From the NCBI RefSeq assembly GCF_037026715.1, contig NZ_JBANCG010000004.1:372001-436000 (forward strand): a stretch of 64,000 nucleotides of DNA, written 5' to 3'. Made by a program: the position numbers and the translations under genes. The notes under the pieces are model-generated. The model saw nothing but the letters and a program-made list of their open reading frames with translations, did no database searches and had not been told where the DNA came from. Numbering within the stretch: position 1 is the stretch's first letter; the number at the start of each line of letters is the position of its first letter. Below, piece by piece: positions 1 to 8,839 of this stretch. Source of the stretch: Breoghania sp037026715. GTDB taxonomy: Bacteria; Pseudomonadota; Alphaproteobacteria; Rhizobiales; Stappiaceae.

Positions 1-423
1 TTTGCGGAAATTCCGCGCGAGGTGCTTTTCGGCGCGCATATGGGCGCGCGGGCGGAGCCTGATCACGGGCACGACCATCATCACTGCACCGATCCGCATT
101 GCACCCACGAACATCACCACCACGACCACGCCGACGAATTCGAGGCCTGGAGCTGGCAGAGCGAGCGGCCGGTGGATGCGGACCGGTTGCGCGCAGGGCT
201 TCGCGCATTGCCCGCAAGCCTGATGCGGGCCAAGGGCATATTCCGCGCCGCGAGTGCGGATGAGCGGCTGGTGTTCCATCTGGTGGGAAAGCGCGCACGC
301 ACCACGCGGGAGAAGGAAACGCCGCCGGCGGTGAGTTCGCTCGTCGCCATCGGCCGGCGCGGAAGCTTCAACGGCGCGGAGCTGACGCGGCTGATGGATG
401 CGTGCGTGGCGGGCGACGCCTGA
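1..423 (+). CDS. CobW-family GTP-binding protein, C-terminal part (5' end outside window)
   Basis: The frame is open from the first base, so only about 140 C-terminal residues are visible. They contain a very histidine-rich metal-binding stretch (DHGHDHHHCTDPHCTHEHHH) followed by a CobW C-terminal domain ending LVAIGRRGSFNGAELTRLMDAC. The family consists of P-loop GTPases acting as metal chaperones, for zinc in COG0523 members and for cobalt or cobalamin in CobW itself. The His/Cys-rich linker favours a zinc or other divalent-metal role over cobalamin synthesis, but the GTPase domain lies outside the window, so the subfamily is not settled. Confidence 0.85.
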   Translation, partial: FAEIPREVLFGAHMGARAEPDHGHDHHHCTDPHCTHEHHHHDHADEFEAWSWQSERPVDADRLRAGLRALPASLMRAKGIFRAASADERLVFHLVGKRARTTREKETPPAVSSLVAIGRRGSFNGAELTRLMDACVAGDA

Positions 424-481
424 TCCGGAACGCGGCAAGGCATGCGCGACCGCATCCGCCGAGGCTGCATCCACGTCCGCC

Positions 482-1360
482 CTACCCCCGGAAGCGCTGC
501 CGCGTGGCGAGGCCGGCGGCCACTGTGAGCGCCAGCGTCGTGACCGTCAGGATGAAGGCGACGGCGGCGGCAAACGGCCAGTTGTTCAGCTGGAACTGCG
601 AATAGACGAGCGGCGCCATCATGTGGAAGTCGGGGCCGCCGAGCAGGACCGGCGTCGCATAGGCGTTCATGGCCAGGATGAAGGTCAGGATGACGCCAGC
701 AGCGATGCCGGGAAGCGCCATCGGCCACAGCACGCGGCGCGCCATCGTCAACGGGCCGGCGCCCAGCGAGAAGGCCGCCTCCTCCAGATTACGGTCGATG
801 CCCTCCAGAACGCTTTGCAGCGTCAGCACCATGTAGGGCAGGTTCACCGCAATGATGCCGACGATGACCGCCGTCTCGGTGAACATGATTTCGGTCGGCT
901 CGGTGGTGATGCCGAACTTCATCAGCATGACACTCAGAAAACCCCGGCTGCCGAAGAGCGTCATCCAGCCGGCAGCCCGCACGGCGTTGCCGACGAAGAG
1001 CGGGATGACGACGCCGATGATCAGCAGGTTCTTGTAGCGCACCCGCGTGCGCGCCAGCACATAGGCGAGCGGAAAGCCCAGCACGAGACAGATGAGCGTG
1101 CACATCAGCGAGATGCGCAGCGTCGTCCAGAAGATCTGAAGGTAGAAGGGGTCGGAGAAGAACTTGACATAGTTCTCGGGCGAAACGGCGTCGATCATCA
1201 GCATGCGCGGGTCGTAGCGATTGAAGCTGTAGCGCAGCAGAATGAGCATCGGCGCGATGACGCCGAAGGCGACGATGATCGTCGCCGGCCCGATCAGCGA
1301 GGATGCGCTGATCAGAACAGGGCGGGAGCGGGTGGCGGGGTTGTCCGCGGCGGCTGTCAT
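482..1360 (-). CDS. ABC transporter permease, PotB-like
   Basis: 292-residue inner-membrane permease with about six hydrophobic segments and the binding-protein-dependent transport EAA loop near residues 190-215 (LEEAAFSLGAGPLTMARRV), which contacts the ATPase. It resembles the PotB/COG1176 subunit of spermidine/putrescine-type importers. It is the last gene of the minus-strand importer operon and lies 205 bases after the binding-protein gene, a gap that holds an inverted repeat. The substrate cannot be read from the permease. The other subunits are encoded at 1566-4673. Confidence 0.9.
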   Translation of the reverse strand: MTAAADNPATRSRPVLISASSLIGPATIIVAFGVIAPMLILLRYSFNRYDPRMLMIDAVSPENYVKFFSDPFYLQIFWTTLRISLMCTLICLVLGFPLAYVLARTRVRYKNLLIIGVVIPLFVGNAVRAAGWMTLFGSRGFLSVMLMKFGITTEPTEIMFTETAVIVGIIAVNLPYMVLTLQSVLEGIDRNLEEAAFSLGAGPLTMARRVLWPMALPGIAAGVILTFILAMNAYATPVLLGGPDFHMMAPLVYSQFQLNNWPFAAAVAFILTVTTLALTVAAGLATRQRFRG

Positions 1361-1430
1361 CGCTCAGGTCTCCGAAGGATACGGGAACAGGGAAGGAGGG
1401 GCGGGAGAGACCGGTGGCGCTCCACGCTTT

Positions 1431-1531
1431 CCACCGTCATCCCCCGGCGAAGTCCGGGGGATCCACTGCGCCGTCGAGACGTCCGGCAGCCAGCTATGGA
1501 TCACCCGGACTTCGCCGGGTGATGACGGTGG
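1431..1531. repeat. 35-bp inverted repeat, intergenic palindromic element
   Basis: Arms 1431-1465 and 1497-1531 are reverse complements over 35 bases with two differences, separated by a 31-base loop. The core is GTCATCCCCCGGCGAAGTCC. It lies between the binding-protein gene and the last permease gene. As RNA it would form a very stable stem-loop. The form matches the dispersed intergenic palindromes common in alphaproteobacterial genomes. It could protect or terminate the upstream part of the mRNA and so lower permease expression relative to binding protein. That role is an inference. Confidence 0.85.
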
Positions 1532-1565
1532 AGAGGACGGGCCACAAATGAAGGTCAGCAGGTTC

Positions 1566-2627
1566 TCAGGCCTTGAATTCCTTGTCCCACCATTCCTTCA
1601 TTTCCATGTCGTGCTCCAGGATGAAGCCGAAATCGGGCGTGATGAGCTTGTCGATCTCGGACTTGGAGAAGCCGATGCGCTTGTTGAGATCTTCCGGAAT
1701 CTCGGCGTTGTCGACGGTCGGGTTGTAGCCCATGTCGCGCGCGAAGGCCTCCTGGGCGGCAGGCTCCATCATCGCGTTGATATAGGCGTGGGCGCCTTCC
1801 ACGTTGCGCGCGTTCTTCGGGATCGCAAAGCCGGTCACATAGGACAGGCCGCCTTCGGCAGGGGCATTGGAGGCGACGTTGATGCCCGCATTCTGCCACT
1901 GCACGGTGCGCGCCTTCCACATGATGCCGGCGGTGATCTCTTCGGTCTTCAGCCCCTGGGCGAACGATTCATTGGTCGGGTAGATGCGCGCGCCGGCCTT
2001 ACGGCACTCCAGCAGCAGCTTCTTGCCCGGTTCCAGATCGGTCTGCGACCCGCCGGCGGCCAGCGCCGCGGCCAGCAGGGTGTACTGGTACTGGATGTCG
2101 ATGAAGCCAAGCGCGGCGCCGAGCTCCGGGTTGAGCGCGTCCGCATAGCTCTTGGGCGGGTTCTTGGTCTTGTCCGGATTGAAGACCGGCACCATCGCCG
2201 AATAGATCTGGCCCGCGCCGTATTCGTATTTCATCGAGGGCAGCAGGTGCTTGGCGTTCGGAAGCTTGGAGTAGTCGAGCGCCTGCGTCAGTCCCTGCTG
2301 ATAGACCTGATACATGTTGGGGCCGGTGAGGGCCTGGAGATCGGTGGAGCCACGCGGCAGGCGGCGCTCGGCCATCATCTTGGCGCGGCGTTCCGGATCG
2401 CCCTTCTGGTCCTGGATGACCTCCCACCCCTTGGAGATGAGGAAGGGCTTCTCGATGTTCTTGTTGAGCAGGCGCGCATAGTCGCCGCCCCAGGTGCCAA
2501 CGACGATCGTGCCGGCGGCGCGCGCTACCGTCGGCATGCCGAGAGCGGCCATGCCGGCGACGCCGGCCATTGCCTGAAGCACGTGGCGGCGGTCCATGCC
2601 GCCGGCCTTGCGGATCTTGTCACTCAT
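1566..2627 (-). CDS. ABC transporter substrate-binding protein, PotD-like, Tat-exported
   Basis: 353-residue periplasmic binding protein of the extracellular solute-binding family 1/COG0687 type. The N terminus has a twin-arginine signal (DRRHVLQAMAGVAGMAALG) ending near ARAAG, so export is probably folded through Tat. There is no lipobox. A GAGGG ribosome site precedes the ATG. It is encoded with two permeases, an ATPase, two amidohydrolases and an M24 peptidase, which suggests that the ligand is a small peptide-like or N-acylated compound rather than a classical polyamine. The ligand itself is unknown. Confidence 0.9.
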   Translation of the reverse strand: MSDKIRKAGGMDRRHVLQAMAGVAGMAALGMPTVARAAGTIVVGTWGGDYARLLNKNIEKPFLISKGWEVIQDQKGDPERRAKMMAERRLPRGSTDLQALTGPNMYQVYQQGLTQALDYSKLPNAKHLLPSMKYEYGAGQIYSAMVPVFNPDKTKNPPKSYADALNPELGAALGFIDIQYQYTLLAAALAAGGSQTDLEPGKKLLLECRKAGARIYPTNESFAQGLKTEEITAGIMWKARTVQWQNAGINVASNAPAEGGLSYVTGFAIPKNARNVEGAHAYINAMMEPAAQEAFARDMGYNPTVDNAEIPEDLNKRIGFSKSEIDKLITPDFGFILEHDMEMKEWWDKEFKA

Positions 2628-2761
2628 GTGTCGATTCCCTCTTGTGTCGGCTTTGCGCCGTTAAGGCTGGTGCAGGTGAACGCCCCCATCGGCTCGTGGC
2701 GGGGGCAGCGGCGGGGGTTGCACCGGTCCGGCCGGCCGGTCCTCCCCTCTCGTTTTCGTAT

Positions 2762-3811
2762 CTATTGAGCCGGAAAGACGGAAGCTGTGGACGACCACCC
2801 GACATGGACGGCATCGCCCACATCGGGCAATTCGTGCCCTTCGTGATTGGGGAGCTGGGCAATGACCTGATCGGCCTCCGACAGCTTCACGTGCACATCG
2901 ATCAGGCTGCCCATGTAGGAGACGAAGGTCACCTGGCCGGGGAAGACGTTTTCCATGCCCTGAAGCGGCTGCTTGGACAGGTGAACGCGCTCCGGCCGCA
3001 GCGCAACGACGGCGTCTCCGACGATCTCGCGGCCGCAGACGATCTCCAGTCCGCCAGCGCTTTTCAGTTTGTTCCCGTGCATGCGACCGCGGATGAAGGA
3101 GGAACGGCCGACGAAATCGGCGACGAAGCTGTCGGCAGGTTGCTCGTAGAGATCGCGCTGGGAGCCGACCTGGCGGACCTGGCCGTCCTTCATGACGACC
3201 AGCCGGTCGGCCATGGTCAGCGCCTCTTCCTGGTCATGCGTCACCATCACCGTGGTGAGGCCGAGGCGCTGCTGCAGCGAACGGATTTCCACACGCACAT
3301 CGTGGCGAAGCTTGGCGTCGAGGTTCGAGAGCGGCTCGTCGAGCAACAGCACGTCGGGATGGAACACGAGCGCGCGGGCGAGCGCCACGCGCTGTTGCTG
3401 GCCGCCCGACATCTGGCGCGGCAGGCGGTCGGCCAGATGATCGAGCTGGACGAGCTGCAGCGCTTCGGCAACGAGGCCCGGGATCTCGCTTTTCGGCGTC
3501 TTGCGCATCTCCAGCCCGAACGCGACGTTCTGCGCCACGCTCATGTGTGGGAACAGCGCGTAGTTCTGGAAGACAAGCCCCGCATTGCGCTTCCACGGCG
3601 GCAGGCGGGTGACATCGCGACCACCGATATGGACGGAGCCTTCGGTGGGATCGATGAAGCCCGCGATCATGCGCAGCGTCGTCGTCTTGCCGCAGCCCGA
3701 GGGGCCCAGCAGGACCAGGAATTCGCCATCGGCGATATCGAGCGAGACCTCGCGGGCCGCGTGAAATTCGCCGTAGCGCTTGGAAACGGATTGGAGTTCT
3801 AGGCGCGCCAT
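2762..3811 (-). CDS. ABC transporter ATP-binding protein, PotA-like
   Basis: 349-residue cytoplasmic ATPase. It has a Walker A (GPSGCGKTT) near residue 37, a Q-loop, the signature MSGGQQQRVALARAL, a Walker B VLLLDEPLSNLD, and a C-terminal TOBE-like domain of about 100 residues typical of the PotA/MalK group. It starts 4 bases after the preceding permease stop (3816), so the two genes are probably translationally linked. It powers the importer formed with the gene products at 482, 1566 and 3816. Confidence 0.93.
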   Translation of the reverse strand: MARLELQSVSKRYGEFHAAREVSLDIADGEFLVLLGPSGCGKTTTLRMIAGFIDPTEGSVHIGGRDVTRLPPWKRNAGLVFQNYALFPHMSVAQNVAFGLEMRKTPKSEIPGLVAEALQLVQLDHLADRLPRQMSGGQQQRVALARALVFHPDVLLLDEPLSNLDAKLRHDVRVEIRSLQQRLGLTTVMVTHDQEEALTMADRLVVMKDGQVRQVGSQRDLYEQPADSFVADFVGRSSFIRGRMHGNKLKSAGGLEIVCGREIVGDAVVALRPERVHLSKQPLQGMENVFPGQVTFVSYMGSLIDVHVKLSEADQVIAQLPNHEGHELPDVGDAVHVGWSSTASVFPAQ

Positions 3812-3815
3812 CGAT

Positions 3816-4673
3816 CTAAACCACCCGGCTGAGTTTGACGAAACGGTCGGTGATGATCATCGCGATCGCGATGACGAGGATCTGCAGGACGGAGATGGAG
3901 GCGATCGTCGGATCGATCTTCCAGCGCAGGTACTGCAGGATCGCGATGGGCAGCGTGTTGCTGCCCGGCCCCACCAGAAAGAGGCTCATTTCCAGATTTC
4001 CGAAGGAGGAGACGAAACCGAACATGCCTCCGGCGACGATGCCGGGCAGGATGCCGGGAAGCGTCACACGGCGGAACGTGGTGAAGCGGTCGGCGCCGAG
4101 GTTCTGGGCGGCTTCCTCCAGCGTGCGGTCGAAGCCCGCAAGGCTCGCCGTGATGAGGCGCACCGCCCAGGGAATGACCAGCAGCACATGCCCCCACACG
4201 AGGCCGTAGAACGAGCCGATGATCGGCAGGCCCGTGTTGATCTCGATCTCGACGTGAAAGATGTAGAGCGCGATGCCCAGCACGATGCCTGGCACAATGA
4301 GCGGCATCAGCATCAGGTTGCCGAGGCCGTCGCGGCCGCGGAACTTCAGCCTTGTGAGGCCGAGCGAGGCGGGGATCGCCAGCACCAGCCCGATCAGCGT
4401 GGAGACGATACCGAGTTCCGCCGACAGGATGAACGCGTCGATGAAGCGTTCGTTGCTGACCGCCTCCGCATACCATTTGAGCGAATAGCCCTCCGGCGGA
4501 TACGCGGGGATCTCCTGCGAATAGAAGGACAACCAGGTGACGAAGATCAGCGGCGTCAGGATGTAGACGAAGGCGAGCGCGGAAACGGCCAGCAGGGCCC
4601 AGCGTCCGAGCTTCCGCCGATCGAAGGACTGGCGCGGCCGGGGCGTCGAAGGGGGGAGAGCGGTCGTCGTCAC
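3816..4673 (-). CDS. ABC transporter permease, PotC-like
   Basis: 285-residue permease with six predicted membrane helices and an EAA loop (EEAAQNLGADRFTTFRRV) around residues 185-205. It matches the PotC/COG1177 partner of the PotB-like permease at 482. Its start overlaps the stop of the upstream amidohydrolase by 4 bases, so transporter and enzyme genes form one operon with coupled translation. Confidence 0.9.
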   Translation of the reverse strand: MTTTALPPSTPRPRQSFDRRKLGRWALLAVSALAFVYILTPLIFVTWLSFYSQEIPAYPPEGYSLKWYAEAVSNERFIDAFILSAELGIVSTLIGLVLAIPASLGLTRLKFRGRDGLGNLMLMPLIVPGIVLGIALYIFHVEIEINTGLPIIGSFYGLVWGHVLLVIPWAVRLITASLAGFDRTLEEAAQNLGADRFTTFRRVTLPGILPGIVAGGMFGFVSSFGNLEMSLFLVGPGSNTLPIAILQYLRWKIDPTIASISVLQILVIAIAMIITDRFVKLSRVV

Positions 4674-5923
4674 ACGGAACCTCCCAGCGTGTTCTTGTGG
4701 AACGAACCGCCCTTCATGATGGCGGCGAGGTGACGGCCCTGACCTTCGAGCAGCGTGATGTCCTTGAGCGGATCGTCGTCGACCACGATGAGATCGGCCC
4801 AGGCGTCGGCCGCGACGGTACCGAGCCGGCCCGGGCGTCGCACGACTTCGGCCGCGATGGTCGTTGCGGAGCGGATCACCTCGATGGGGGACTGAACCTC
4901 GGTGCGGATGGAGAATTCGCGGCTCTGATCCTCGATCAGGTCGCCCAGCAGATCCGATCCGTAGCCAACCTTGACCCTGGCCTCCTTGCAGATCTCCAGC
5001 GACTTGTAGCCGCCTTCCAGCACCACCGCGTTCTTTTCCAGCATGCTATCGGGCATGCCGTAGCCCTTGGCGCGTTCGCCCATGGCGACATAGGCGACGA
5101 GGTTGGCGACCAGATAGGCGCCCTTCTCGGCCATCAGCCGGGCGGCGGCCGCGTCGATCAGATTGCCGTGCTCGATGGTGCGCACGCCGCAGGACACAGC
5201 CCGGGTGATGGCCTCGGCCGAATAGGCATGGGCGCAGACGTAGCGGCCGAAGGCTTCCGCCTCCTCCACTGCCGTCTCGATCTCCTCCAGCGAGAACTGC
5301 AGGCTGTCGAGCGGATCATTGGGCGAGGCAACGCCGCCCGACACCATGATCTTCACCTGGTCCGCGCCCTGGCGCATCTGTTCGCGCACCGCCGTGCGCA
5401 CCTCGTCCGGCCCGTCCACGACGACGCGCAGATAGGCCTGGCCGTTGCAGCACGGGCAGGCAAAGCCCTGATTGGTGCGCGCGCGGCCATCGGAATGCCC
5501 GCCGGTCGGGCCGATGGACCGGCCGGCGATGAAGAGGCGCGGCCCGACGATCAGCCCGGCTTCCACCGCCTGCTTCATGCCCCAGTCGGTGCCGCCGGTG
5601 TCGCGCACGGTGGTGAAGCCGCGATCGAGCATGCCCTTCAGTCGCTTCGCGCCGCGCGCGGCCGCCAGCGTCAGCGGCACGTCCTCCATCCGGCGCATGT
5701 AGACTTCTGAGTGCATGGAATGGACGTGGCAGTCGATCAGGCCGGGCATCAGCACCTTGCCGCCGCAATCGATGACGGTGGCGGTGTCGGACGAGATCGG
5801 CTTGTCGGAGACCTCGCGGATGCGCTCGCCTTCGACGAGCACCTCGTAGCCGCCGCGCGGTTCATCGAAGGCGGGATCGAGAAGACGCAGGTTGCGGAAG
5901 AGAAAAGCCTGTTGGGCGGTCAT
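4670..5923 (-). CDS. amidohydrolase, COG1228 prolidase-like, copy A
   Basis: Metal-dependent hydrolase of the amidohydrolase superfamily, 417 residues from the chosen ATG. Visible ligands are HxH in GLIDCHVHS, a lysine in DQVKIMVSGGVASP that is carboxylated in characterised relatives, His in CAHAYS, His in TIEHGN, and Asp in YGSDLLGD. Characterised COG1228 relatives are prolidases and carboxypeptidases acting on dipeptides or N-acyl amino acids. The frame extends upstream to a TTG at 5971, but the ATG at 5923 fits the paralogue alignment and leaves a normal gap. It is a tandem paralogue of the gene at 5968. Confidence 0.88.
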   Translation of the reverse strand: MTAQQAFLFRNLRLLDPAFDEPRGGYEVLVEGERIREVSDKPISSDTATVIDCGGKVLMPGLIDCHVHSMHSEVYMRRMEDVPLTLAAARGAKRLKGMLDRGFTTVRDTGGTDWGMKQAVEAGLIVGPRLFIAGRSIGPTGGHSDGRARTNQGFACPCCNGQAYLRVVVDGPDEVRTAVREQMRQGADQVKIMVSGGVASPNDPLDSLQFSLEEIETAVEEAEAFGRYVCAHAYSAEAITRAVSCGVRTIEHGNLIDAAAARLMAEKGAYLVANLVAYVAMGERAKGYGMPDSMLEKNAVVLEGGYKSLEICKEARVKVGYGSDLLGDLIEDQSREFSIRTEVQSPIEVIRSATTIAAEVVRRPGRLGTVAADAWADLIVVDDDPLKDITLLEGQGRHLAAIMKGGSFHKNTLGGSV

Positions 5924-5967
5924 TGCGCAGTCCGTCTCTTGAATGTCGGTCAGGGCCCGGGCCCGGC

Positions 5968-7203
5968 TCAATGCAGCGTGTTCTTGTGGAAGCGGCCGGC
6001 CTTCATGATCGCGGCCATGTGCCTTCCCTGATCGCCGAAAAGCTCGAGGTTCTTCGTCGGGTCACCGTCGATGAGAAGAAGGTCGGCGAAGGCGCCGGGC
6101 TTCAGGCAGCCGAGTTCGCCCTCCTTGCGCAGCACCTGCGCCGCGATCGTGGTGGCGGAGCGGATGATCTCCATCGGCGAGAGCACCTGCGAGCGGATGA
6201 TGAACTCGCGCGACTGGTCGACCTGGAGCTGACCCAGGAGATCGGAACCGTAAGCGACCGGCACGCCGGCGCGCTTGCAGATCTCCAGCGACTTGAGCCC
6301 GCCCTCGATGACGACGTCGTTCTTGGCCAGCATGTCCGCCGTCATGCCGAAATCGGCCGCACGCTCCTTCATGGCGTAGTAGGCGATGAGGTTGGCGATG
6401 AGGAACATGCCCTTGTCCGCCATCAGCTTCGCCGACGCCTCGTCGATCAGATTGCCGTGCTCGATGGTCCGCACGCCGGCATTGGCCGCCCGGGTGATGG
6501 CCTCGGGCGAATAGGCGTGGGCGCAGACATAGCGGCCGAAGGCGTTCGCCTCCTCCACCGCCGCCTGCACCTCGCCGACGGAAAACTGCAGGCTGTCGAG
6601 CGGATCGAAGGGCGAGGCGACACCGCCCGACATCATGATCTTCACGTGGTCGCAGCCCTGGCGCATTTCCTCGCGCACGGTCTTGCGCACGCCGGACTGG
6701 CCGTCGGCCACCGCCATGGAGAAGGCCAGCGCATCGCAGCACGGGCAGCGCGTGCCGATATCGGTGCGCCGGCGGCTGTCGGAATGCCCGCCGGTCGGCC
6801 CGATGGCGCGGCCGGCGATGAACAGGCGCGGGCCTGCGACGAGGCCCTCGTCCACGGCCTGACGCAGGCCCCAGTCGGCGCCGCCGGTGTCACGAACGGA
6901 GGTGAAGCCGCGATCGATCATGCCGCGCAGCAGCGACATGGCATGCGCCGTCATCAGCGTCAGCGGCATGGCCTCCAACTTCGGGATGACAACCTCGCAC
7001 AGAACCGCGTGGACATGGCAGTCGATCAGGCCCGGCATCAGCGTGCGGCCGCCGCAATCGATCACGTCGGCGCCATCGGCCCTGATCGGCGTGTCGGAGA
7101 CTTCGCGGATGCGGTCGCCCTCGATCAACAGCTCATGGCCGCCGACGGGTGCGTCGAGCTCGGGATCGAGCATGGAGAAATTCTTGAAGAGAAGCTGGCC
7201 CAA
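5968..7203 (-). CDS. amidohydrolase, COG1228 prolidase-like, copy B
   Basis: 411 residues, closely related to copy A along its whole length (for example LMPGLIDCHVHAVL, DHVKIMMSGGVASPFDPLD, YVCAHAYSPEAITRA, TIEHGNLIDEA and YGSDLLGQL). All metal ligands of the carboxylated-lysine binuclear type are present. It lies between the M24 peptidase gene and copy A. Two retained copies may split substrate stereochemistry or side-chain preference, which is an inference. Cytoplasmic, with no signal peptide. Confidence 0.88.
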   Translation of the reverse strand: MGQLLFKNFSMLDPELDAPVGGHELLIEGDRIREVSDTPIRADGADVIDCGGRTLMPGLIDCHVHAVLCEVVIPKLEAMPLTLMTAHAMSLLRGMIDRGFTSVRDTGGADWGLRQAVDEGLVAGPRLFIAGRAIGPTGGHSDSRRRTDIGTRCPCCDALAFSMAVADGQSGVRKTVREEMRQGCDHVKIMMSGGVASPFDPLDSLQFSVGEVQAAVEEANAFGRYVCAHAYSPEAITRAANAGVRTIEHGNLIDEASAKLMADKGMFLIANLIAYYAMKERAADFGMTADMLAKNDVVIEGGLKSLEICKRAGVPVAYGSDLLGQLQVDQSREFIIRSQVLSPMEIIRSATTIAAQVLRKEGELGCLKPGAFADLLLIDGDPTKNLELFGDQGRHMAAIMKAGRFHKNTLH

Positions 7204-7269
7204 GGCGGCCTCCTTAGAATTTGGGAACGGAACCCGGCCCGCCGGCCGGACAGGGCGTTTGACGCGGGC

Positions 7270-8487
7270 TCAGGCCTCGAGCGCGAACGGATCGTCGATG
7301 CTCTTCGCAGGTTCGGTGAACCAGTGCGCACCGTCGGCGGCCATGTAGGCGCAGTCCTCAAGCCGGATGCCGAATTCGCCGTAGATGCAGATGGTCGGCT
7401 CCACCGAAAAACACATGCCCTCGGCCAGCGGCGTCATGTTGCCCCCGACCATGTAGACCTCTTCGTGGACATCGAGGCCGATGCCGTGGCCGGTGCGGTG
7501 CGGCAGGCCGGGCAGCGCATAGTCGGGGCCGAAACCGCCGCCGACGACGGCCGCGCGCGCCGCCTTGTCGACATTCTCACACGGCGCACCGAGCTTTGCC
7601 GCGGCAAAGCCGGCGGCCTGCGCCTTCTTCTCCAGATCCCAGACCTCGCGCTGGCGGGCGTTCGGCTCGCCGAAGACATACGTGCGGGTGATGTCGGAGC
7701 GGTAGCCCTTCACGAAGGTGCCGAGATCCATCAGCACCATGTCTCCGTCCTTAAGCGTCTGCGGATAGGGCACGCCGTGGGGATAGGCGGTCGCCTCGCC
7801 GAACATGATGAGCGGCTTGCCCGCCGGCCGCGTGGTGCCGAAGCGCGTGTAGGCCTCCTGCACGAAGTCCTCGACCTCGGTGGTGGTGATGCCCTCGCGC
7901 AGGATGGCGGCAGCCGCCTTGTGGACCTCGATGGTGATCTCGTTGGAGCGCTTCATCAGCGCGATCTCGGCCGGCGTCTTGCAGGCCCGGCACGGCGTCG
8001 TGATCTCGGTTCCATTGACAAAGTCGTAGCGGTTGCCCGCCTTGCGCAGGCCGTCGAAGGTGAAGAACGGGGTTTCGGGATCGACCGCCACGGTGCCGCT
8101 ATCATAGCCGAGGCTCGCGATCGTCTCCATGACGAGAGCGGTCGGGTCCTCGTGCTCCTCCCAGCCTCGGATATCCTCGCCGAAGTTGAGGAGCGTACGG
8201 GTTTTGGGCTCTTCAAAAACAGGGCTCAGGTAGATCACCGGTCCTTCGACGGGAATGACCGCGCCGTGCAGCCGCTCGGTGCGCTTCAGGCTGATGCCGG
8301 TGAAATAGAAGAGATTGACGGAGCTATCGAGATAGAGCGCGGAGATGCCCTTTTCGCGCATCAATGACTGCGCACGCTCCACGCGGGCGCACCACTCCTC
8401 CAGACCGATCGCGGGAACGTCGGCCGTCAGATCGCGCATGCGCGCAAATTCGGCTTCGGCGGTGGAACCGCCAACACCAATCGTCAT
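7270..8487 (-). CDS. M24 family metallopeptidase (Xaa-Pro aminopeptidase/creatinase fold)
   Basis: 405 residues from the ATG at 8487, which has a GGAGA ribosome site. An upstream in-frame start at 8532 lacks one. It has an N-terminal creatinase-type domain, then the pita-bread fold with the five metal ligands visible: Asp in LMDLG, Asp in SDITRT, His in PHRTGHGIGLDVHE, Glu in FSVEPT and Glu in IRLED. The family cleaves Xaa-Pro bonds or related amides. It is the first gene of the minus-strand catabolic operon and diverges from an iclR gene. With the amidohydrolases it suggests breakdown of imported proline-containing peptides or proline derivatives. Confidence 0.88.
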   Translation of the reverse strand: MTIGVGGSTAEAEFARMRDLTADVPAIGLEEWCARVERAQSLMREKGISALYLDSSVNLFYFTGISLKRTERLHGAVIPVEGPVIYLSPVFEEPKTRTLLNFGEDIRGWEEHEDPTALVMETIASLGYDSGTVAVDPETPFFTFDGLRKAGNRYDFVNGTEITTPCRACKTPAEIALMKRSNEITIEVHKAAAAILREGITTTEVEDFVQEAYTRFGTTRPAGKPLIMFGEATAYPHGVPYPQTLKDGDMVLMDLGTFVKGYRSDITRTYVFGEPNARQREVWDLEKKAQAAGFAAAKLGAPCENVDKAARAAVVGGGFGPDYALPGLPHRTGHGIGLDVHEEVYMVGGNMTPLAEGMCFSVEPTICIYGEFGIRLEDCAYMAADGAHWFTEPAKSIDDPFALEA

Positions 8488-8645
8488 GGGTGGTCTCCGG
8501 AAGATGCAGGATGGGAAGGCCGTCTTGTGCACGAAACGGCGCGTGCGCTTTATGCGTCACGCCTTCACCGCGACGGGAAAGGGAGAGATCCACCAGCTCT
8601 TTCGATACAGGCTGCGTCTTCGACATCGGTCCCCGCGGTTCCCTC

Positions 8646-8701
8646 GATGCGGCATTTCGTCGATGCGGCATTTCGTCGATGCGGCATTTCGTCGATGCGG
8701 C
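8646..8701. repeat. 16-bp tandem repeat, three copies plus half
   Basis: The unit GATGCGGCATTTCGTC occurs at 8646-8661, 8662-8677 and 8678-8693 without a single change, followed by the first 8 bases of a fourth copy. It lies between the divergent M24 and iclR genes, probably inside the leader of the M24 mRNA. The perfect identity suggests recent slippage. Copy number may vary between strains and alter leader structure or regulator spacing. Confidence 0.95.
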
Positions 8702-8739
8702 TTTATTATATTATGATACTTTGCATCGTATTGCGTTCT

Positions 8740-8769
8740 ACCGTATTGGTTTGATACAGATCGAGTCAA
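8740..8769 (-). promoter_or_regulatory. candidate sigma-70-type promoter of the M24/importer operon
   Basis: On the minus strand a TTGACT hexamer (8764-8769) is followed after 18 bases by TACGGT (8740-8745), giving a start near 8733 and a leader of about 245 bases that contains the 16-bp repeats. The surrounding 8701-8840 is unusually AT-rich, with two CGTATTG direct repeats (8727-8733 and 8742-8748) that could be IclR contacts. The rest of the 352-base gap from 8488 to 8839 shows no gene. The call rests on sequence likeness only. Confidence 0.35.
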
Positions 8770-8839
8770 GCAGCTAAGCGCGCCAATTCGGACCACCGAT
8801 GACTATTTTTTGGCCTCGCCTATTTCGTGAGTTTTTTCA

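Noticed and set aside
5923..8367. 814-codon plus-strand open frame
   Set aside because: It runs antisense to both amidohydrolase genes and the M24 gene; composition is typical of a shadow frame.
8646..8701. CRISPR-like appearance of the 16-bp repeats
   Set aside because: The copies are directly adjacent with no spacers, and no cas genes are present.
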